Of a stretch of 64,000 bases of DNA, positions 1-7,792 are shown in pieces. A program made the position numbers and the translations under genes. The stretch lies in the NCBI RefSeq assembly GCF_003751265.1, contig NZ_RJKN01000005.1, positions 186,001 to 250,000 of the forward strand, given 5' to 3'. Source of the stretch: Pseudokineococcus lusitanus (GTDB taxonomy: Bacteria > Actinomycetota > Actinomycetes > Actinomycetales > Quadrisphaeraceae). The stretch's first letter is position 1; each line of letters starts with the position of its first letter. The notes beneath the pieces were generated by a model that worked only from the letters and a program-made list of their open reading frames with translations, was not told the DNA's origin and searched no databases.

Positions 1-1
1 C

Positions 2-157
2 GACGCCCGCTCCGCCGGGCGAGCGCTGGCGTGGGCGGCCGGCGCCTGGGGAGCCCGCTCGGCCGTGGTCGAGCTCCTGGTCGAGGCCGGACTGCCGGCA
101 GGGTCGAGGCCGGCGCCGGGATGGCGGGCGCTCGTCGACGCGGCCTTCGACGCCTGA
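2..157 (+). CDS. C-terminal end of an unidentified protein (5' truncated by window edge)
   Basis: An open frame enters from the left edge and ends at TGA 155-157, giving 51 residues rich in Ala, Gly, Arg and Val. It contains a helix-like stretch (WGARSAVVELLVEAGL) and ends LVDAAFDA. The third-position GC bias is high, as expected of a coding frame here. The start lies outside the window and no family is recognisable from so short a tail. The 191 bases between this stop and the next gene hold nothing I can support. Confidence 0.5.
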   Translation, partial: DARSAGRALAWAAGAWGARSAVVELLVEAGLPAGSRPAPGWRALVDAAFDA

Positions 158-348
158 CCAGCACGAGCCGAGGGGCACAGGGCCTCGCCGTACGAGGTCC
201 TCTCATCAGGAACGTCACCGGACGGGTCTCTCGGGACAGGGCGTCGAAGCCCCCAGCGCCGCCTCGCCGGACGGCAGCAGCGTCCCGTACAGGGGTCGGC
301 TGCTGTGACGGCTGGACGGGCTGAGGTCCTCGGCTTCTCGGTGATCGC

Positions 349-993
349 TCAGCGCCGCCAGAGCAGGTGGTGAACCACTCCGCTGGGACTGGGGACGACG
401 TCGTGGTGGTAGCGGTCGTCGAGCTCGTCGGGGGATGTCCAGAGCCTGGTACCTGAGCCGAGCTCGAGCGGGGCGACGGCGACGTGGAGGGTGTCGACGA
501 GGTCGGCCTCGAGGAAGGCGCGGATGGTCTGCGCACCTCCGCCGAGGCGGACGTCGCGGCCCTGGGCGGCCTCTCGTGCGTGGTCGAGGACGTCCTCGAG
601 GGGGCCGTCGACGAAGTGGAAGGTCGTGTCGGCGAGGGTGAAGGAGGGGCGGTGGTGGTGTGTGAGGACGAAGACCGGCGTGTGGAACGGCGGCTCGTCG
701 CCCCACCAGCCGTGCCACTCGTGGTCGGTCCACGGTCCCCGGTGCGGGCTGAACTTGTGGGCCCCCATGATCTCGGCGCCGATGCCGTGGTGGAAGTCGC
801 GGGCGAGGTGGTCGTCGAGCCCTCGCGTGCCGCCGGGGGTGGTGCGACCGGGAAAGCTGGCGGTGGGGAAGACCCAGGACAGCAACGAGCCCGGGTCAGC
901 GTGGCCGAAGGGCCGGTCCAGGCTCTGGTCGTCACCTGCGCCGTAGCCGTCGGCGGAGACGGTGAAGTTCTGGACCTTCAGCAGCTGCGGCAT
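349..993 (-). CDS. dihydrofolate reductase / RibD C-terminal family protein
   Basis: A 214-residue protein of the RibD_C (DHFR-like) fold, which binds NADPH and reduces pteridine- or flavin-precursor-like substrates; the true substrate in this actinobacterial subgroup is unknown. The start MPQLLKVQNFTVSADGYGAG is typical of the subgroup. Further signatures are an IMGAHKFSP-type segment near residue 75, PVFVLTHHHRP near 105 and the nucleotide-binding LGGGAQTIRAFL near 150. Start ATG at 993 is preceded by GAGGAG at 5 nt, so the longer upstream reading frame is rejected. It is monocistronic as far as visible. Biosynthetic RibD is excluded because there is no deaminase domain. Confidence 0.8.
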   Translation of the reverse strand: MPQLLKVQNFTVSADGYGAGDDQSLDRPFGHADPGSLLSWVFPTASFPGRTTPGGTRGLDDHLARDFHHGIGAEIMGAHKFSPHRGPWTDHEWHGWWGDEPPFHTPVFVLTHHHRPSFTLADTTFHFVDGPLEDVLDHAREAAQGRDVRLGGGAQTIRAFLEADLVDTLHVAVAPLELGSGTRLWTSPDELDDRYHHDVVPSPSGVVHHLLWRR

Positions 994-1168
994 GACGCTC
1001 CTCGTGGTGGGTGCTGTGGAGACCGACGGCACTGCACGTACTCATCGCCCGGTCGCCTCCTCGATCGCCAAGGCGATGGACCGTTCGAGCGCCCCCGAGT
1101 GCGTCGGACGTCGATCGTCCTCGGGACGCTGACCAGATGGCGTCAGGCCAGCGGCGTCGCACGCCTGC

Positions 1169-1417
1169 TCAGCGAGGTGACGGGTCGGGCAGGGCGTAGC
1201 TCTCGCGGAGGAAGCGCGCGGTGAAGCGGTAGCCCTCGAGGTTGCCGAGAGTCTGCCCCTGGACGACGTGGCCATGGAGTCGCGCCTGCTCGTGCTCGGC
1301 CTCGAGGTAGGCAGCGCACCGCTCGGCATAGGTGATCAGCGACCCGATGACGTCCTGAGGGGCCGGCGGGGCCGTGGGGAAGCAGTCGTCCACGGCGCAT
1401 CGGTAGCAGGTGACCAC
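1169..1417 (-). CDS. hypothetical protein, 82 aa
   Basis: A short frame starting at GTG 1417. The N-terminus carries three cysteines (VTCYRCAVDDCF), followed by a helical region (LITYAERCAAYLEAEHEQARLHG) and an aromatic C-terminal part. The composition (Tyr, Phe, Glu, Leu) looks like a real soluble protein rather than an antisense artefact. The CxxC plus a third Cys could bind metal, but this is only a possibility. No family is recognised. A competing frame at 1042-1329 on the same strand is Arg/Ser/Thr-rich and looks spurious. Confidence 0.45.
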   Translation of the reverse strand: MVTCYRCAVDDCFPTAPPAPQDVIGSLITYAERCAAYLEAEHEQARLHGHVVQGQTLGNLEGYRFTARFLRESYALPDPSPR

Positions 1418-1467
1418 CTGGGGTCGCCTGTGCCCCCCTCGCCCGCGGGGGTGCCACGCGGTGGTCG

Positions 1468-2010
1468 TCAGCGGATCGGCCTACCGGGCCGGCCGCGCCA
1501 CTCGACCTCGCCGTCGACGACGGCAGGGGTCGGGTTCATGCCGAGGCGGTGCGCCGTGACCGCTGAGGCGAGGTTGTCGGGGTGGACGTGCGCGACCAGG
1601 TCCGTCGTGCCTCTGTCGATCAACCACGCTGCGACGACCGACGCCGCCTCGACGGCCAGACGCTGCCCCTGATGACCGGTGGCGACGACCCAGGCCAGCT
1701 CGGCGCAGCGGGTGCCGTCAGCGGCCTGGCTGGTGGTCGCCTGGACGGTGCCGACGAGCCGACCGGAGCTGCGCTCCCGCAGCACCCAGTTCAGCCAGCC
1801 GTGCCGGCCGTCGGGGGAGTGGCCGCCGACCTGGCGGGCGTAGCGGTCCCGCAGCTCGTCAGGGCCGGCGGGGTGCCCACGGGTGTGGCGGTGCAGAACG
1901 GGGTCAGCAAGGGCGGTGGCTGCCTCGTCGGCGTGCTCGACGCGCAACGGCTCGAGGTCGAGCCGGGACGTCCTCAGCCCCGGCGTGGAGGGCCAGGTCG
2001 GGACGCCCAC
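1468..2010 (-). CDS. GNAT family N-acetyltransferase (RimJ/RimL-like)
   Basis: About 180 residues of the Acetyltransf_3 class, which transfers acetyl from acetyl-CoA to a protein N-terminus or small amine. The opening LRTSRLDLEPLRVEHADE is the standard start of the class. WVLRERSSGRLVGTVQA is the beta2-beta3 hairpin, and a GHQGQRLAVEAASVVAAWL segment is the acetyl-CoA pyrophosphate loop (Q/R-x-x-G/A variant). The C-terminal HPDNLASAVTAHRLGM helix-turn is diagnostic. The start is uncertain: GTG 2010 gives the normal family length, whereas the frame stays open upstream with low-complexity sequence. It is divergent from the EAL-LOV-GGDEF gene. Substrate unknown. Confidence 0.75.
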   Translation of the reverse strand: MGVPTWPSTPGLRTSRLDLEPLRVEHADEAATALADPVLHRHTRGHPAGPDELRDRYARQVGGHSPDGRHGWLNWVLRERSSGRLVGTVQATTSQAADGTRCAELAWVVATGHQGQRLAVEAASVVAAWLIDRGTTDLVAHVHPDNLASAVTAHRLGMNPTPAVVDGEVEWRGRPGRPIR

Positions 2011-2177
2011 CCGCCCAGCATGGCGGGGACCTCCGAGGCTGCTCCGCACGAGGACGGTCGGCGGGACGTCGACCGGAGAGCCGTCGAGGGGCGCGCCGGG
2101 CGCACTCAAGGCCTTGCCGCGAGACGTCGATGCACCGGCGTGACCCTCGTCCTCGTCCTCACCTGCGGAGGTCTGTC

Positions 2178-4295
2178 GTGACCTCTTCCTGCCTGGGCTG
2201 CTCCTGCGAGTCCCCGGCTCTGACCGCTCCGGGTGAGCGGGTGGTCCTCGCGACGCAGGTCGACCACACCGCGGCTGCGCTGCGCACGGTGGCGCGCCGG
2301 AACGGCCTGAGCCTGCGGCCGTTGGCTCCGGGCCTGCTCGCGATGGACACCGACCGGGCGCAGGACTTCTTCGTCCTCGCCGGCGAGGCACTCTCCTCGG
2401 TGGAGGCCGCGGAGGTGCGGTGCGCGGTCCTGCCGAGCCGGGACCTCCCCGACGTCGCGCTGCTCAGCCAGGCCCTGCGCGCGCCCACGTTGGCGACGGC
2501 GGGCGCCCGCGTGGTCCACGGCGACCTGCTGCCCCTCTTCGCCGACGAGGGCGCGTGCTTCCACGCCGTCTACCAGCCGATCGTCAGCCTGCCCGGGCGC
2601 GACCAGGTCGGGGTCGAGGCGCTGCTGCGCGCGACCGCCCCGGACGGGCGCGCGGTGACGCCCGACGAGCTCTTCCCCGCCGCCCACGCCGCCGGCTGGA
2701 CCCACCTGGTCGACCGGGTGGGGCGCACGACTGCGCTGCGCGACGCCGGCGGCTGGCTGCCGGCCGACCAGATGCTCTTCATCAACTTCATCCCCACCTC
2801 GATCTACCGGCCGGAGGTGTGCCTGCGCACCACCGAGACCGCCGCCCAGGAGGCGGGGATCGACCTCGGGCAGGTGGTCTTCGAGGTCACCGAGGGCCAC
2901 CACGTCCGTGACGTCGACCACCTGGAGCAGGTGTTCGGGTACTACCGCTCGCACGGCTGCAAGGTCGCCCTCGACGACCTCGGGTCGGGCTACTCCTCGC
3001 TCAACATGCTGGTGCGCCTGCTCCCGGACATCGTCAAGCTCGACAAGGACCTGGTCCAGGCCCTGCCGCACCCGACCTCGCGCGCGGTGGTCACCGCGAT
3101 CGTCGACATCACCCACTCCTACGGCGGCCGCGTCCTCGCCGAGTGCGTCGAGACGGAGGAGCAGGCCGAGGTGGCCACCGACCTGGGGGTCGACCTCGGC
3201 CAGGGCTGGCTGTTCGGGCGCCCCCGACGGCCGTCCGAGGCAGCCGGAGGTGTCCGACCGGCTCGGACGAAGGCTGCTCGGGCCCGTGTCCCCGCCCCGC
3301 GGGCCGTGGACGACGGCGCCGTCCCGGCCCCCGACCCCAGCCGACCGGACCCGGCCGTCGCGGTGGCCGTGCCGCCCGGCCTCGACGAGGTGAGCCCGGG
3401 GCCGACGGGGATGTCGGAGCTGCTGGTGCGGGCTGTCGACACCGGCGTGAACGCCGTCGTCGTCGCCGACCTCCAGGCGCCGGACCACCCCATGCTCTAC
3501 GTCAACCCCGCCTTCGAGCAGATGACCGGCTACAGCGCTGCCGAGGTGGTCGGCCGGAACTGCCGGATGCTGCAGGGCGAGGGCACCGACCCCGCGACGG
3601 TGCGCGAGCTCTCGCTCGCGATCGGCCGCGGCGAGGAGCACCGCTGCGTGATCCGCAACTACCGCAAGGACGGCACGCCCTGGTGGAACGAGCTGCACCT
3701 CTCGCCGGTGCGTGACCGGGCGGGTGCGTTGACGCACTACCTGGGCTACCAGCACGACGTCACCACCCGGATCGAGACCGAGGAGGCGCTGGCCCGCCAG
3801 GCGACGTGCGACAGCCTGACGGGGCTGGCCAACCGCAACCACCTCTTCGCCGGGCTGCAGGCCGCGCTCGACGACGCGGTGCGCACGGACCGGGCGGTGG
3901 CGGTCCTCTTCGTCGACCTGGACGCGTTCAAGGCCGTCAACGACACCCACGGCCACGCCGCCGGCGACAGCGTCCTGGTCCAGGTCGCCCAGCGGTTGCG
4001 CGCCGGCCTGCGGAGCCAGGACCTGATCTGCCGCAACGGCGGTGACGAGTTCGTCGCCGTGCTCGCCGACCTCGACCCCCTCGACGCCGTCCGGGTCGCC
4101 GAGCGTGCCGCCGCGGACATCACCGCTGCTCTGCGACGCCCCTTCGTGGTGGGAGCCCGGGCGATCACCCTCGGCGGCAGCGTGGGGGTCTCGGTCCACC
4201 CCGACCACGGCACCGGGGCCGACCAGCTGCTCGCCCTGGCCGACGCCGACATGTACGAGGCCAAGAAGGGCCGTCGGGAGGCGCCGGTCCGGTAG
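2178..4295 (+). CDS. EAL-LOV-GGDEF protein: predicted blue-light-responsive c-di-GMP phosphodiesterase/diguanylate cyclase
   Basis: A 705-residue cytosolic protein that should both make and break cyclic di-GMP. An N-terminal ~110-residue region of unknown function carries a Cys cluster (SCLGCSC). The EAL domain starts near residue 130 and keeps EAL at 147-149, an Asn in INFIP, FEVTE, the DDLGSG loop, the KLDK lysine and ECVETEE, so it looks catalytically intact. After a Pro/Ala linker, a PAS domain has the LOV photoactive motif GRNCRMLQ with Cys462, plus WWNELHLSPVRD. GGDEF at 621-625 is intact. Start GTG 2178 is preceded by GGAGG at 6 nt, so the 16-residue longer frame is rejected. The order EAL-LOV-GGDEF differs from the common LOV-GGDEF-EAL. 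Confidence 0.9.
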   Translation: MTSSCLGCSCESPALTAPGERVVLATQVDHTAAALRTVARRNGLSLRPLAPGLLAMDTDRAQDFFVLAGEALSSVEAAEVRCAVLPSRDLPDVALLSQALRAPTLATAGARVVHGDLLPLFADEGACFHAVYQPIVSLPGRDQVGVEALLRATAPDGRAVTPDELFPAAHAAGWTHLVDRVGRTTALRDAGGWLPADQMLFINFIPTSIYRPEVCLRTTETAAQEAGIDLGQVVFEVTEGHHVRDVDHLEQVFGYYRSHGCKVALDDLGSGYSSLNMLVRLLPDIVKLDKDLVQALPHPTSRAVVTAIVDITHSYGGRVLAECVETEEQAEVATDLGVDLGQGWLFGRPRRPSEAAGGVRPARTKAARARVPAPRAVDDGAVPAPDPSRPDPAVAVAVPPGLDEVSPGPTGMSELLVRAVDTGVNAVVVADLQAPDHPMLYVNPAFEQMTGYSAAEVVGRNCRMLQGEGTDPATVRELSLAIGRGEEHRCVIRNYRKDGTPWWNELHLSPVRDRAGALTHYLGYQHDVTTRIETEEALARQATCDSLTGLANRNHLFAGLQAALDDAVRTDRAVAVLFVDLDAFKAVNDTHGHAAGDSVLVQVAQRLRAGLRSQDLICRNGGDEFVAVLADLDPLDAVRVAERAAADITAALRRPFVVGARAITLGGSVGVSVHPDHGTGADQLLALADADMYEAKKGRREAPVR

Positions 4296-4298
4296 ACC

Positions 4299-4334
4299 GC
4301 CTCCGACCACGACGGGGACGCCGCCGTCGGAGGC
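4299..4334 (+). terminator. hairpin terminator after the EAL-LOV-GGDEF gene
   Basis: Perfect 9-bp arms GCCTCCGAC (4299-4307) and GTCGGAGGC (4326-4334) begin four bases after the stop codon, with an 18-nt loop. There is no U-tract, as is usual for actinobacterial terminators. Confidence 0.5.
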
Positions 4335-4421
4335 AGCCGGCCGGCCGATCGCCCAGCGGCTCGGCCCAGCGGCTCGGCCCCGGGACGGCGGCGCCCGGCC
4401 GGGGGTGCCGGACGGCGACGG

Positions 4422-4853
4422 GTGGTGGGACCGTGGCTCGTGCCGTCGTCGACCCCGGGGGAGCGGCGCTCGAGCGGAGGCAGGTCCCCGGCCGGCCGGC
4501 GGAGGTCGGCCGTGGTGCTGTGCGCGTCGTCCACCGCTCTCGTCGTCGCGACGGGTGTGCTCTTCGCCGCCGACCTCGTCGACGAGGGGTGGGTGGTCAC
4601 GGGGTACCTGCTCGGCGCACCGTTGCTGGTGTCGGTCACCGCCCTCGTCGGTGCGCTGGTGGCGCGGGCCGCCCCGGCTGCTCTCGTCGTGTCCGTCGCG
4701 GCCGCAGGGTCGCTGGCGTGGGCCGTCGTCACGGTGGCCGGGCTCGGCCTGTACCTGCTGCTGCCTGCCCTCGTGCTCTGCGCTGCAGCGGTGCTGCTCG
4801 TCGTCGCAGCCGTGGAGGAGACGCGCGGCCGCTCGTCGCCCCGGCGGCCCTGA
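4422..4853 (+). CDS. hypothetical membrane protein (about four TM segments)
   Basis: A 143-residue frame from GTG 4422. After an Arg/Ser-rich N-terminus there are four hydrophobic stretches: SAVVLCASSTALVVATGVLF, a VVTGYLLGAPLLVSVTALVG segment, an AALVVSVAAAGSLAWAVV segment and a GLYLLLPALVLCAAAVLLVV segment. The charged C-terminus EETRGRSSPRRP would be cytosolic. No family is recognised. The start could lie further downstream, since the first 25 residues are low complexity. It sits on the same strand between the c-di-GMP gene and the HAD phosphatase, 65 bases before the latter, so co-transcription is possible. Confidence 0.55.
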   Translation: MVGPWLVPSSTPGERRSSGGRSPAGRRRSAVVLCASSTALVVATGVLFAADLVDEGWVVTGYLLGAPLLVSVTALVGALVARAAPAALVVSVAAAGSLAWAVVTVAGLGLYLLLPALVLCAAAVLLVVAAVEETRGRSSPRRP

Positions 4854-4918
4854 GGGCGCCGGGAGGCGGGGAGGCGACGACCCGCGGCGGTGCACCCGAC
4901 CGGTGGGAGGGTTGACCG

Positions 4919-5608
4919 ATGAGCGAGGGAGCCTCGGGGCCGACGCCCGGGAGGGCCGTCGTCGTCTTCGACCTCGACGGCACGTTGCTCAGCGGGGACG
5001 CCTTCGCCCTCTTCCTCGTCCACCTGCTGCGACGCCCGCCCGCCCGCGCTGCCGTCGCCGTCGTCACGGCGCCGGTGTGGCTGCCCGCCTTCCTGCTCAC
5101 CCCGACGAGGCTGGCGGCCGAGAGGTACCTGGTGTGGTGGGCAGCCGTCGGGATGGACGACGAGACCTTCACGGCGAGGGCGGCCCGCGTCGCCGCCGAC
5201 CACGCCGGTCCGCTCTCCGGCCGCGCCACCCCGGCGGTCATCGCCCGTCTGCGGGAGCACCAGGGCCGGGGGGACCGTGTGGTGGTCGCGACCGGGTGCG
5301 CGTCGCCGCTCGCCGAGCACGTGTGCGTCGCGCTCGGCCTGGACGACGTCGAGGTCGTCGCCTCGACGCTCACCCGCACCCGGTGGGGACTCCCGCGGGC
5401 GGTGCCCGCGCGCGGGGAGGGCAAGCTGCGCGCGCTGGCCTCGGCCGGCGTGACGCTGCCCGTCGACCACGCCTACTCCGACAGCCCCACCGACCTGCCG
5501 CTGCTGCGGGCCGCGCGCGTCCCGCACGTGGTCGACGCCTCACCGCGTCACCTCCGACGCCTCCGTCGGGCCCTCGGCCCCGACGTCGACGTCATCTCCA
5601 CGGCCTGA
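4919..5608 (+). CDS. HAD-IB family hydrolase (SerB/CicA-like phosphatase)
   Basis: A 229-residue haloacid-dehalogenase phosphatase. Motif I VVFDLDGTLLSGDAF supplies the nucleophile Asp and the acid/base Asp. Motif II is the VVVATGCASPLAEHV region, motif III the Lys of GEGKLRAL, and motif IV YSDSPTDLPLL binds Mg2+. A helical cap lies between motifs I and II. These enzymes act on small phosphate esters such as phosphoserine or lysophosphatidate-like compounds; the substrate here is not deducible. Start ATG 4919 has GGGAGGG a few bases upstream. It may be co-transcribed with the preceding membrane protein. Confidence 0.85.
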   Translation: MSEGASGPTPGRAVVVFDLDGTLLSGDAFALFLVHLLRRPPARAAVAVVTAPVWLPAFLLTPTRLAAERYLVWWAAVGMDDETFTARAARVAADHAGPLSGRATPAVIARLREHQGRGDRVVVATGCASPLAEHVCVALGLDDVEVVASTLTRTRWGLPRAVPARGEGKLRALASAGVTLPVDHAYSDSPTDLPLLRAARVPHVVDASPRHLRRLRRALGPDVDVISTA

Positions 5609-5661
5609 GGCGGCCTCGCCCGTCGGTGCCGGACGCCTCCCGCCTTCCGATGTGCGGCGGC

Positions 5662-6096
5662 TCACGTCCGCGCGACGCGCCAGAACCGGTCCTGCGACGA
5701 GCAGGCCGCGGGCACCGCGAGCTCCGGCGCCCGCGGGACCCAGGCGCCCCTCAGCTCCACCGGCGTCCCGACGGCGACGAGGGCCGTGCTCAGGTGCGCC
5801 GCCTCGATGTCGAAGACGGGCACGTAGACCTCGCCGGCGTTCGCCCCGGTGCCCCGGACGACGAGGCAGCCGTCGAGCCCGTCGACGGTGCCGGTCAGCG
5901 TGGAGTTGTCCGACGTGAGCCCGAGCCCCTCGGGCTCGTACGTCGACACCGCCAGGCCGTCCTCCCGCTCCGGCACCTCGACGACGTCGTCGCCGCGCCC
6001 GGCGACCACGCCCAGACCCGCGACGAGGGCCGCGCAGGCGAGGACCACGACGCCGGCGACCTTCCACGCGCGCCGTCTCTCGTCCGTGAGCGTCAC
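5662..6096 (-). CDS. hypothetical single-pass membrane-anchored protein
   Basis: A 144-residue protein from GTG 6096, preceded by AAGAGGTGG at 8 nt. A short Arg-rich cytosolic start is followed by one membrane span (VAGVVVLACAALVAGLGVVAG) and an extracytoplasmic domain of about 100 residues rich in beta-type sequence (TLTGTVDGLDGCLVVRGTG, a VYVPVFDIEAAHLS stretch, VELRGAWVP). Two cysteines may form a disulfide outside the cell. The repeated short strands suggest a small beta-barrel, but no family is assigned. It is divergent from the APH-like gene. A larger overlapping frame on the same strand is Arg-rich and spurious. Confidence 0.6.
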   Translation of the reverse strand: MTLTDERRRAWKVAGVVVLACAALVAGLGVVAGRGDDVVEVPEREDGLAVSTYEPEGLGLTSDNSTLTGTVDGLDGCLVVRGTGANAGEVYVPVFDIEAAHLSTALVAVGTPVELRGAWVPRAPELAVPAACSSQDRFWRVART

Positions 6097-6268
6097 CCGG
6101 CGACCACCTCTTAGAGCTGCTCGTCTCGAGCGCCGACGCCGATCATCATCGAGCCCGCGGCGACGCCGAGCCGGCTGGACGGGTCGCCGCCGCCGAAAGG
6201 CCTTCGCCGTACGGCCTCGGCACGACCAGGGTGGGCGCAGGTGGACGTCGGCGCGACGAGGAGGCCAG

Positions 6269-7186
6269 GTGGCGCACGGTGCCATGCACCCGGGGCAGGT
6301 GACGGTGACCACGACGGCGCTGGCCGAGGCGGTGACCAGGCAGTTCCCGCAGCTCCGCGCGACCGAGGTCGTCGAGGTGGCCTCGGCGGGCACGGAGATC
6401 GCGCCATACCGCGTCGGGACCTCGCTCCTCGCCCGGGTGCCGCTCGTGCCCGTCGTCGGTCGTGCGGCGAGAGCGCGGGTGGAGGCCGAGGGGCGTCACG
6501 CCCGCGTCCTCGGCGAGCGGCTGCCCGTCGCGGTACCACGCCTCGTCGGCGTCGGGGAGCCCTTCGCCGGGTACGACGGGGTGTGGTCGCTGTGGACCTG
6601 GCTCGACGGATGCTCCCTCGACCAGGTGCTGGACGACGACGGAGGCGGCTGCGACCTCGGTGCCCTGGCGCAGGACCTGGCCCGGCTCCTCAGGGCGCAG
6701 CGGGCGGTGCCGGCGGCAGGCGGGTGGAGCGGCACGGGCCGCGGCGGCCGCCCGCTGGCGGACACGGAGTGGGTGCGCTCCTCCATCCGCGCCGGTGCGC
6801 ACCTGGTCGACCCGGTCGCGGCGACGAGGGTGTGGGAGGTCGCCCTGGCCGCGCCCGCGTACCTCGGGCCCCCGACGAGCATTCACGCCGACGCCCTGCC
6901 GGGGAACCTCCTCGTCGCCGACGGCCGCCTCAGCGGCGTCGTCGACATCACCGAGCCGGTGGTCGGCGACCCCGCCTCGGACCTGCAACCAGCGTGGGTG
7001 GTCTTCGACGAGCCGGAGCGGTCAGCCTTCCGCGACGCCATGGCGCTGGACGACGCCGCCTGGCAGCGGGGCCGGGGCTGGGCCCTCGAGATGGCCGTCG
7101 GAGGGCTCCACCACTACGAGCGCACGAACCCGGGCTTCTTCCGGATGGCACGACGCACCCTGCGACGGCTGGTCGACACCTCCTGA
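6269..7186 (+). CDS. aminoglycoside phosphotransferase (APH) family kinase-like protein
   Basis: A 305-residue protein with the APH/choline-kinase fold. The catalytic loop is HADALPGN (HxDxxxxN, near residue 210), followed by the Mg2+-binding SGVVDITEPVVGDPASDL, both canonical. The N-lobe is less conserved but includes RVGTSLLARVP as a beta3-like strand and WSLWTWLDGCSLDQVL as hinge. Such proteins phosphorylate small hydroxylated compounds; most chromosomal actinobacterial members have no known substrate and are not resistance genes. Start GTG 6269 is chosen because GAGGAGG lies 4 nt upstream; ATG 6284 is an alternative. It converges with the next gene across a 21-base gap. Confidence 0.8.
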   Translation: MAHGAMHPGQVTVTTTALAEAVTRQFPQLRATEVVEVASAGTEIAPYRVGTSLLARVPLVPVVGRAARARVEAEGRHARVLGERLPVAVPRLVGVGEPFAGYDGVWSLWTWLDGCSLDQVLDDDGGGCDLGALAQDLARLLRAQRAVPAAGGWSGTGRGGRPLADTEWVRSSIRAGAHLVDPVAATRVWEVALAAPAYLGPPTSIHADALPGNLLVADGRLSGVVDITEPVVGDPASDLQPAWVVFDEPERSAFRDAMALDDAAWQRGRGWALEMAVGGLHHYERTNPGFFRMARRTLRRLVDTS

Positions 7187-7207
7187 GGTGGTCGCCGGTG
7201 GTGCCCC

Positions 7208-7633
7208 TCAGCGTCCCGGCGTGGAGGCGTCCAGCAACCTGGTGAGCAACGCCGGCAGCGAGCTCGCGCTGTCACCCACCGGCGAGCCGACGAGGGCGGC
7301 GGCCTCCCGCGCGGGTCCCGAGAGGCCTACGTGGGCGAGGGCCCGGTCGAGGCGGTGCTCCTCGAGGTCGACCCCGGTGAGGAGCCAGTGCCCGTCGACG
7401 ACGGCGACGTCGAGGACGACGTCGGTGCACCTGGTGCTCCAGCCCTCCTCCGGCTCCCGGCTGGTCGGCAGGGCCGGGAAGCGGGCCGCGAGCTCGTCGG
7501 CGGCCGCGCACCAGATCATCTGGCCGCTGCGGTCGTCGCTGCCGACCTGCCCGGGCGCGAATCCGCGCGGGACGAGGACGGCGTCGACGCCGGCCCGCAG
7601 CCGCTCCAGGGAGGGCGGCGGGAGGGCGGACAC
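7208..7633 (-). CDS. hypothetical protein, 141 aa
   Basis: A soluble protein starting at GTG 7633 (SALPPPSLERLRAGVDAVLV). The middle carries MIWCAAADELAARFPALP, a two-cysteine segment EEGWSTRCTDVVLDVAVVDGH and a WLLTGVDLEEHRLDRALAHV helix. The pattern of a beta-rich centre flanked by helices is consistent over the whole frame, so I accept it as coding. No motif allows a function to be proposed. It is transcribed toward the APH-like gene, and the two stop codons are 21 bp apart within an imperfect CTGAGG/CCTCAG hairpin. Confidence 0.55.
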   Translation of the reverse strand: MSALPPPSLERLRAGVDAVLVPRGFAPGQVGSDDRSGQMIWCAAADELAARFPALPTSREPEEGWSTRCTDVVLDVAVVDGHWLLTGVDLEEHRLDRALAHVGLSGPAREAAALVGSPVGDSASSLPALLTRLLDASTPGR

Positions 7634-7744
7634 CCGCCGATTGTGACGGCTGCTGACGACGTGGGCCCGGCCCGAGCGGCCGCCCCCGACGCGGGAGCCG
7701 CGGATCCACCACGACCGGGGCGACCGCCGAGGACCGGCCCGCGT

Positions 7745-7750
7745 CAGGAT
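7745..7750 (+). promoter_or_regulatory. -10 hexamer CAGGAT of a leaderless transcript
   Basis: CAGGAT is followed by exactly 6 nt and then GTG 7757, the spacing seen at several other leaderless starts in this window. Confidence 0.4.
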
Positions 7751-7756
7751 CGGGGC

Positions 7757-7792
7757 GTGACGACGCCACCGGCTCCGCGAGGGCGACGGTGA
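7757..7792 (+). CDS. leaderless micro-ORF (11 codons) coupled to the following membrane protein
   Basis: GTG 7757 lies 6 nt after a -10-like CAGGAT and opens a frame MTTPPAPRGRR that ends at TGA 7790-7792. The stop overlaps the GTG start of the next gene by four bases (GTGA). The arrangement would let leaderless ribosomes terminate on, and restart at, the membrane-protein start codon, which itself has only a weak ribosome binding site. The Arg-rich end (RGRR) could also act as an attenuating leader. It could equally be an accident of high-GC sequence. Confidence 0.35.
   Translation: MTTPPAPRGRR

Noticed and set aside
1042-1329. 95-residue minus-strand frame overlapping the 82-residue gene
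   Set aside because: Ser/Arg/Thr/Ala-rich composition lacking hydrophobic core; the overlapping frame reads better.
2106-4895. Long minus-strand frame opposite the EAL-LOV-GGDEF gene
   Set aside because: Low-complexity His/Arg/Gly/Asp-rich translation typical of antisense frames in high-GC DNA; the plus-strand frame has intact domains.
6269-7186. Aminoglycoside resistance gene
   Set aside because: APH fold only; chromosomal actinobacterial relatives are mostly of unknown substrate and no resistance-specific signature is visible.
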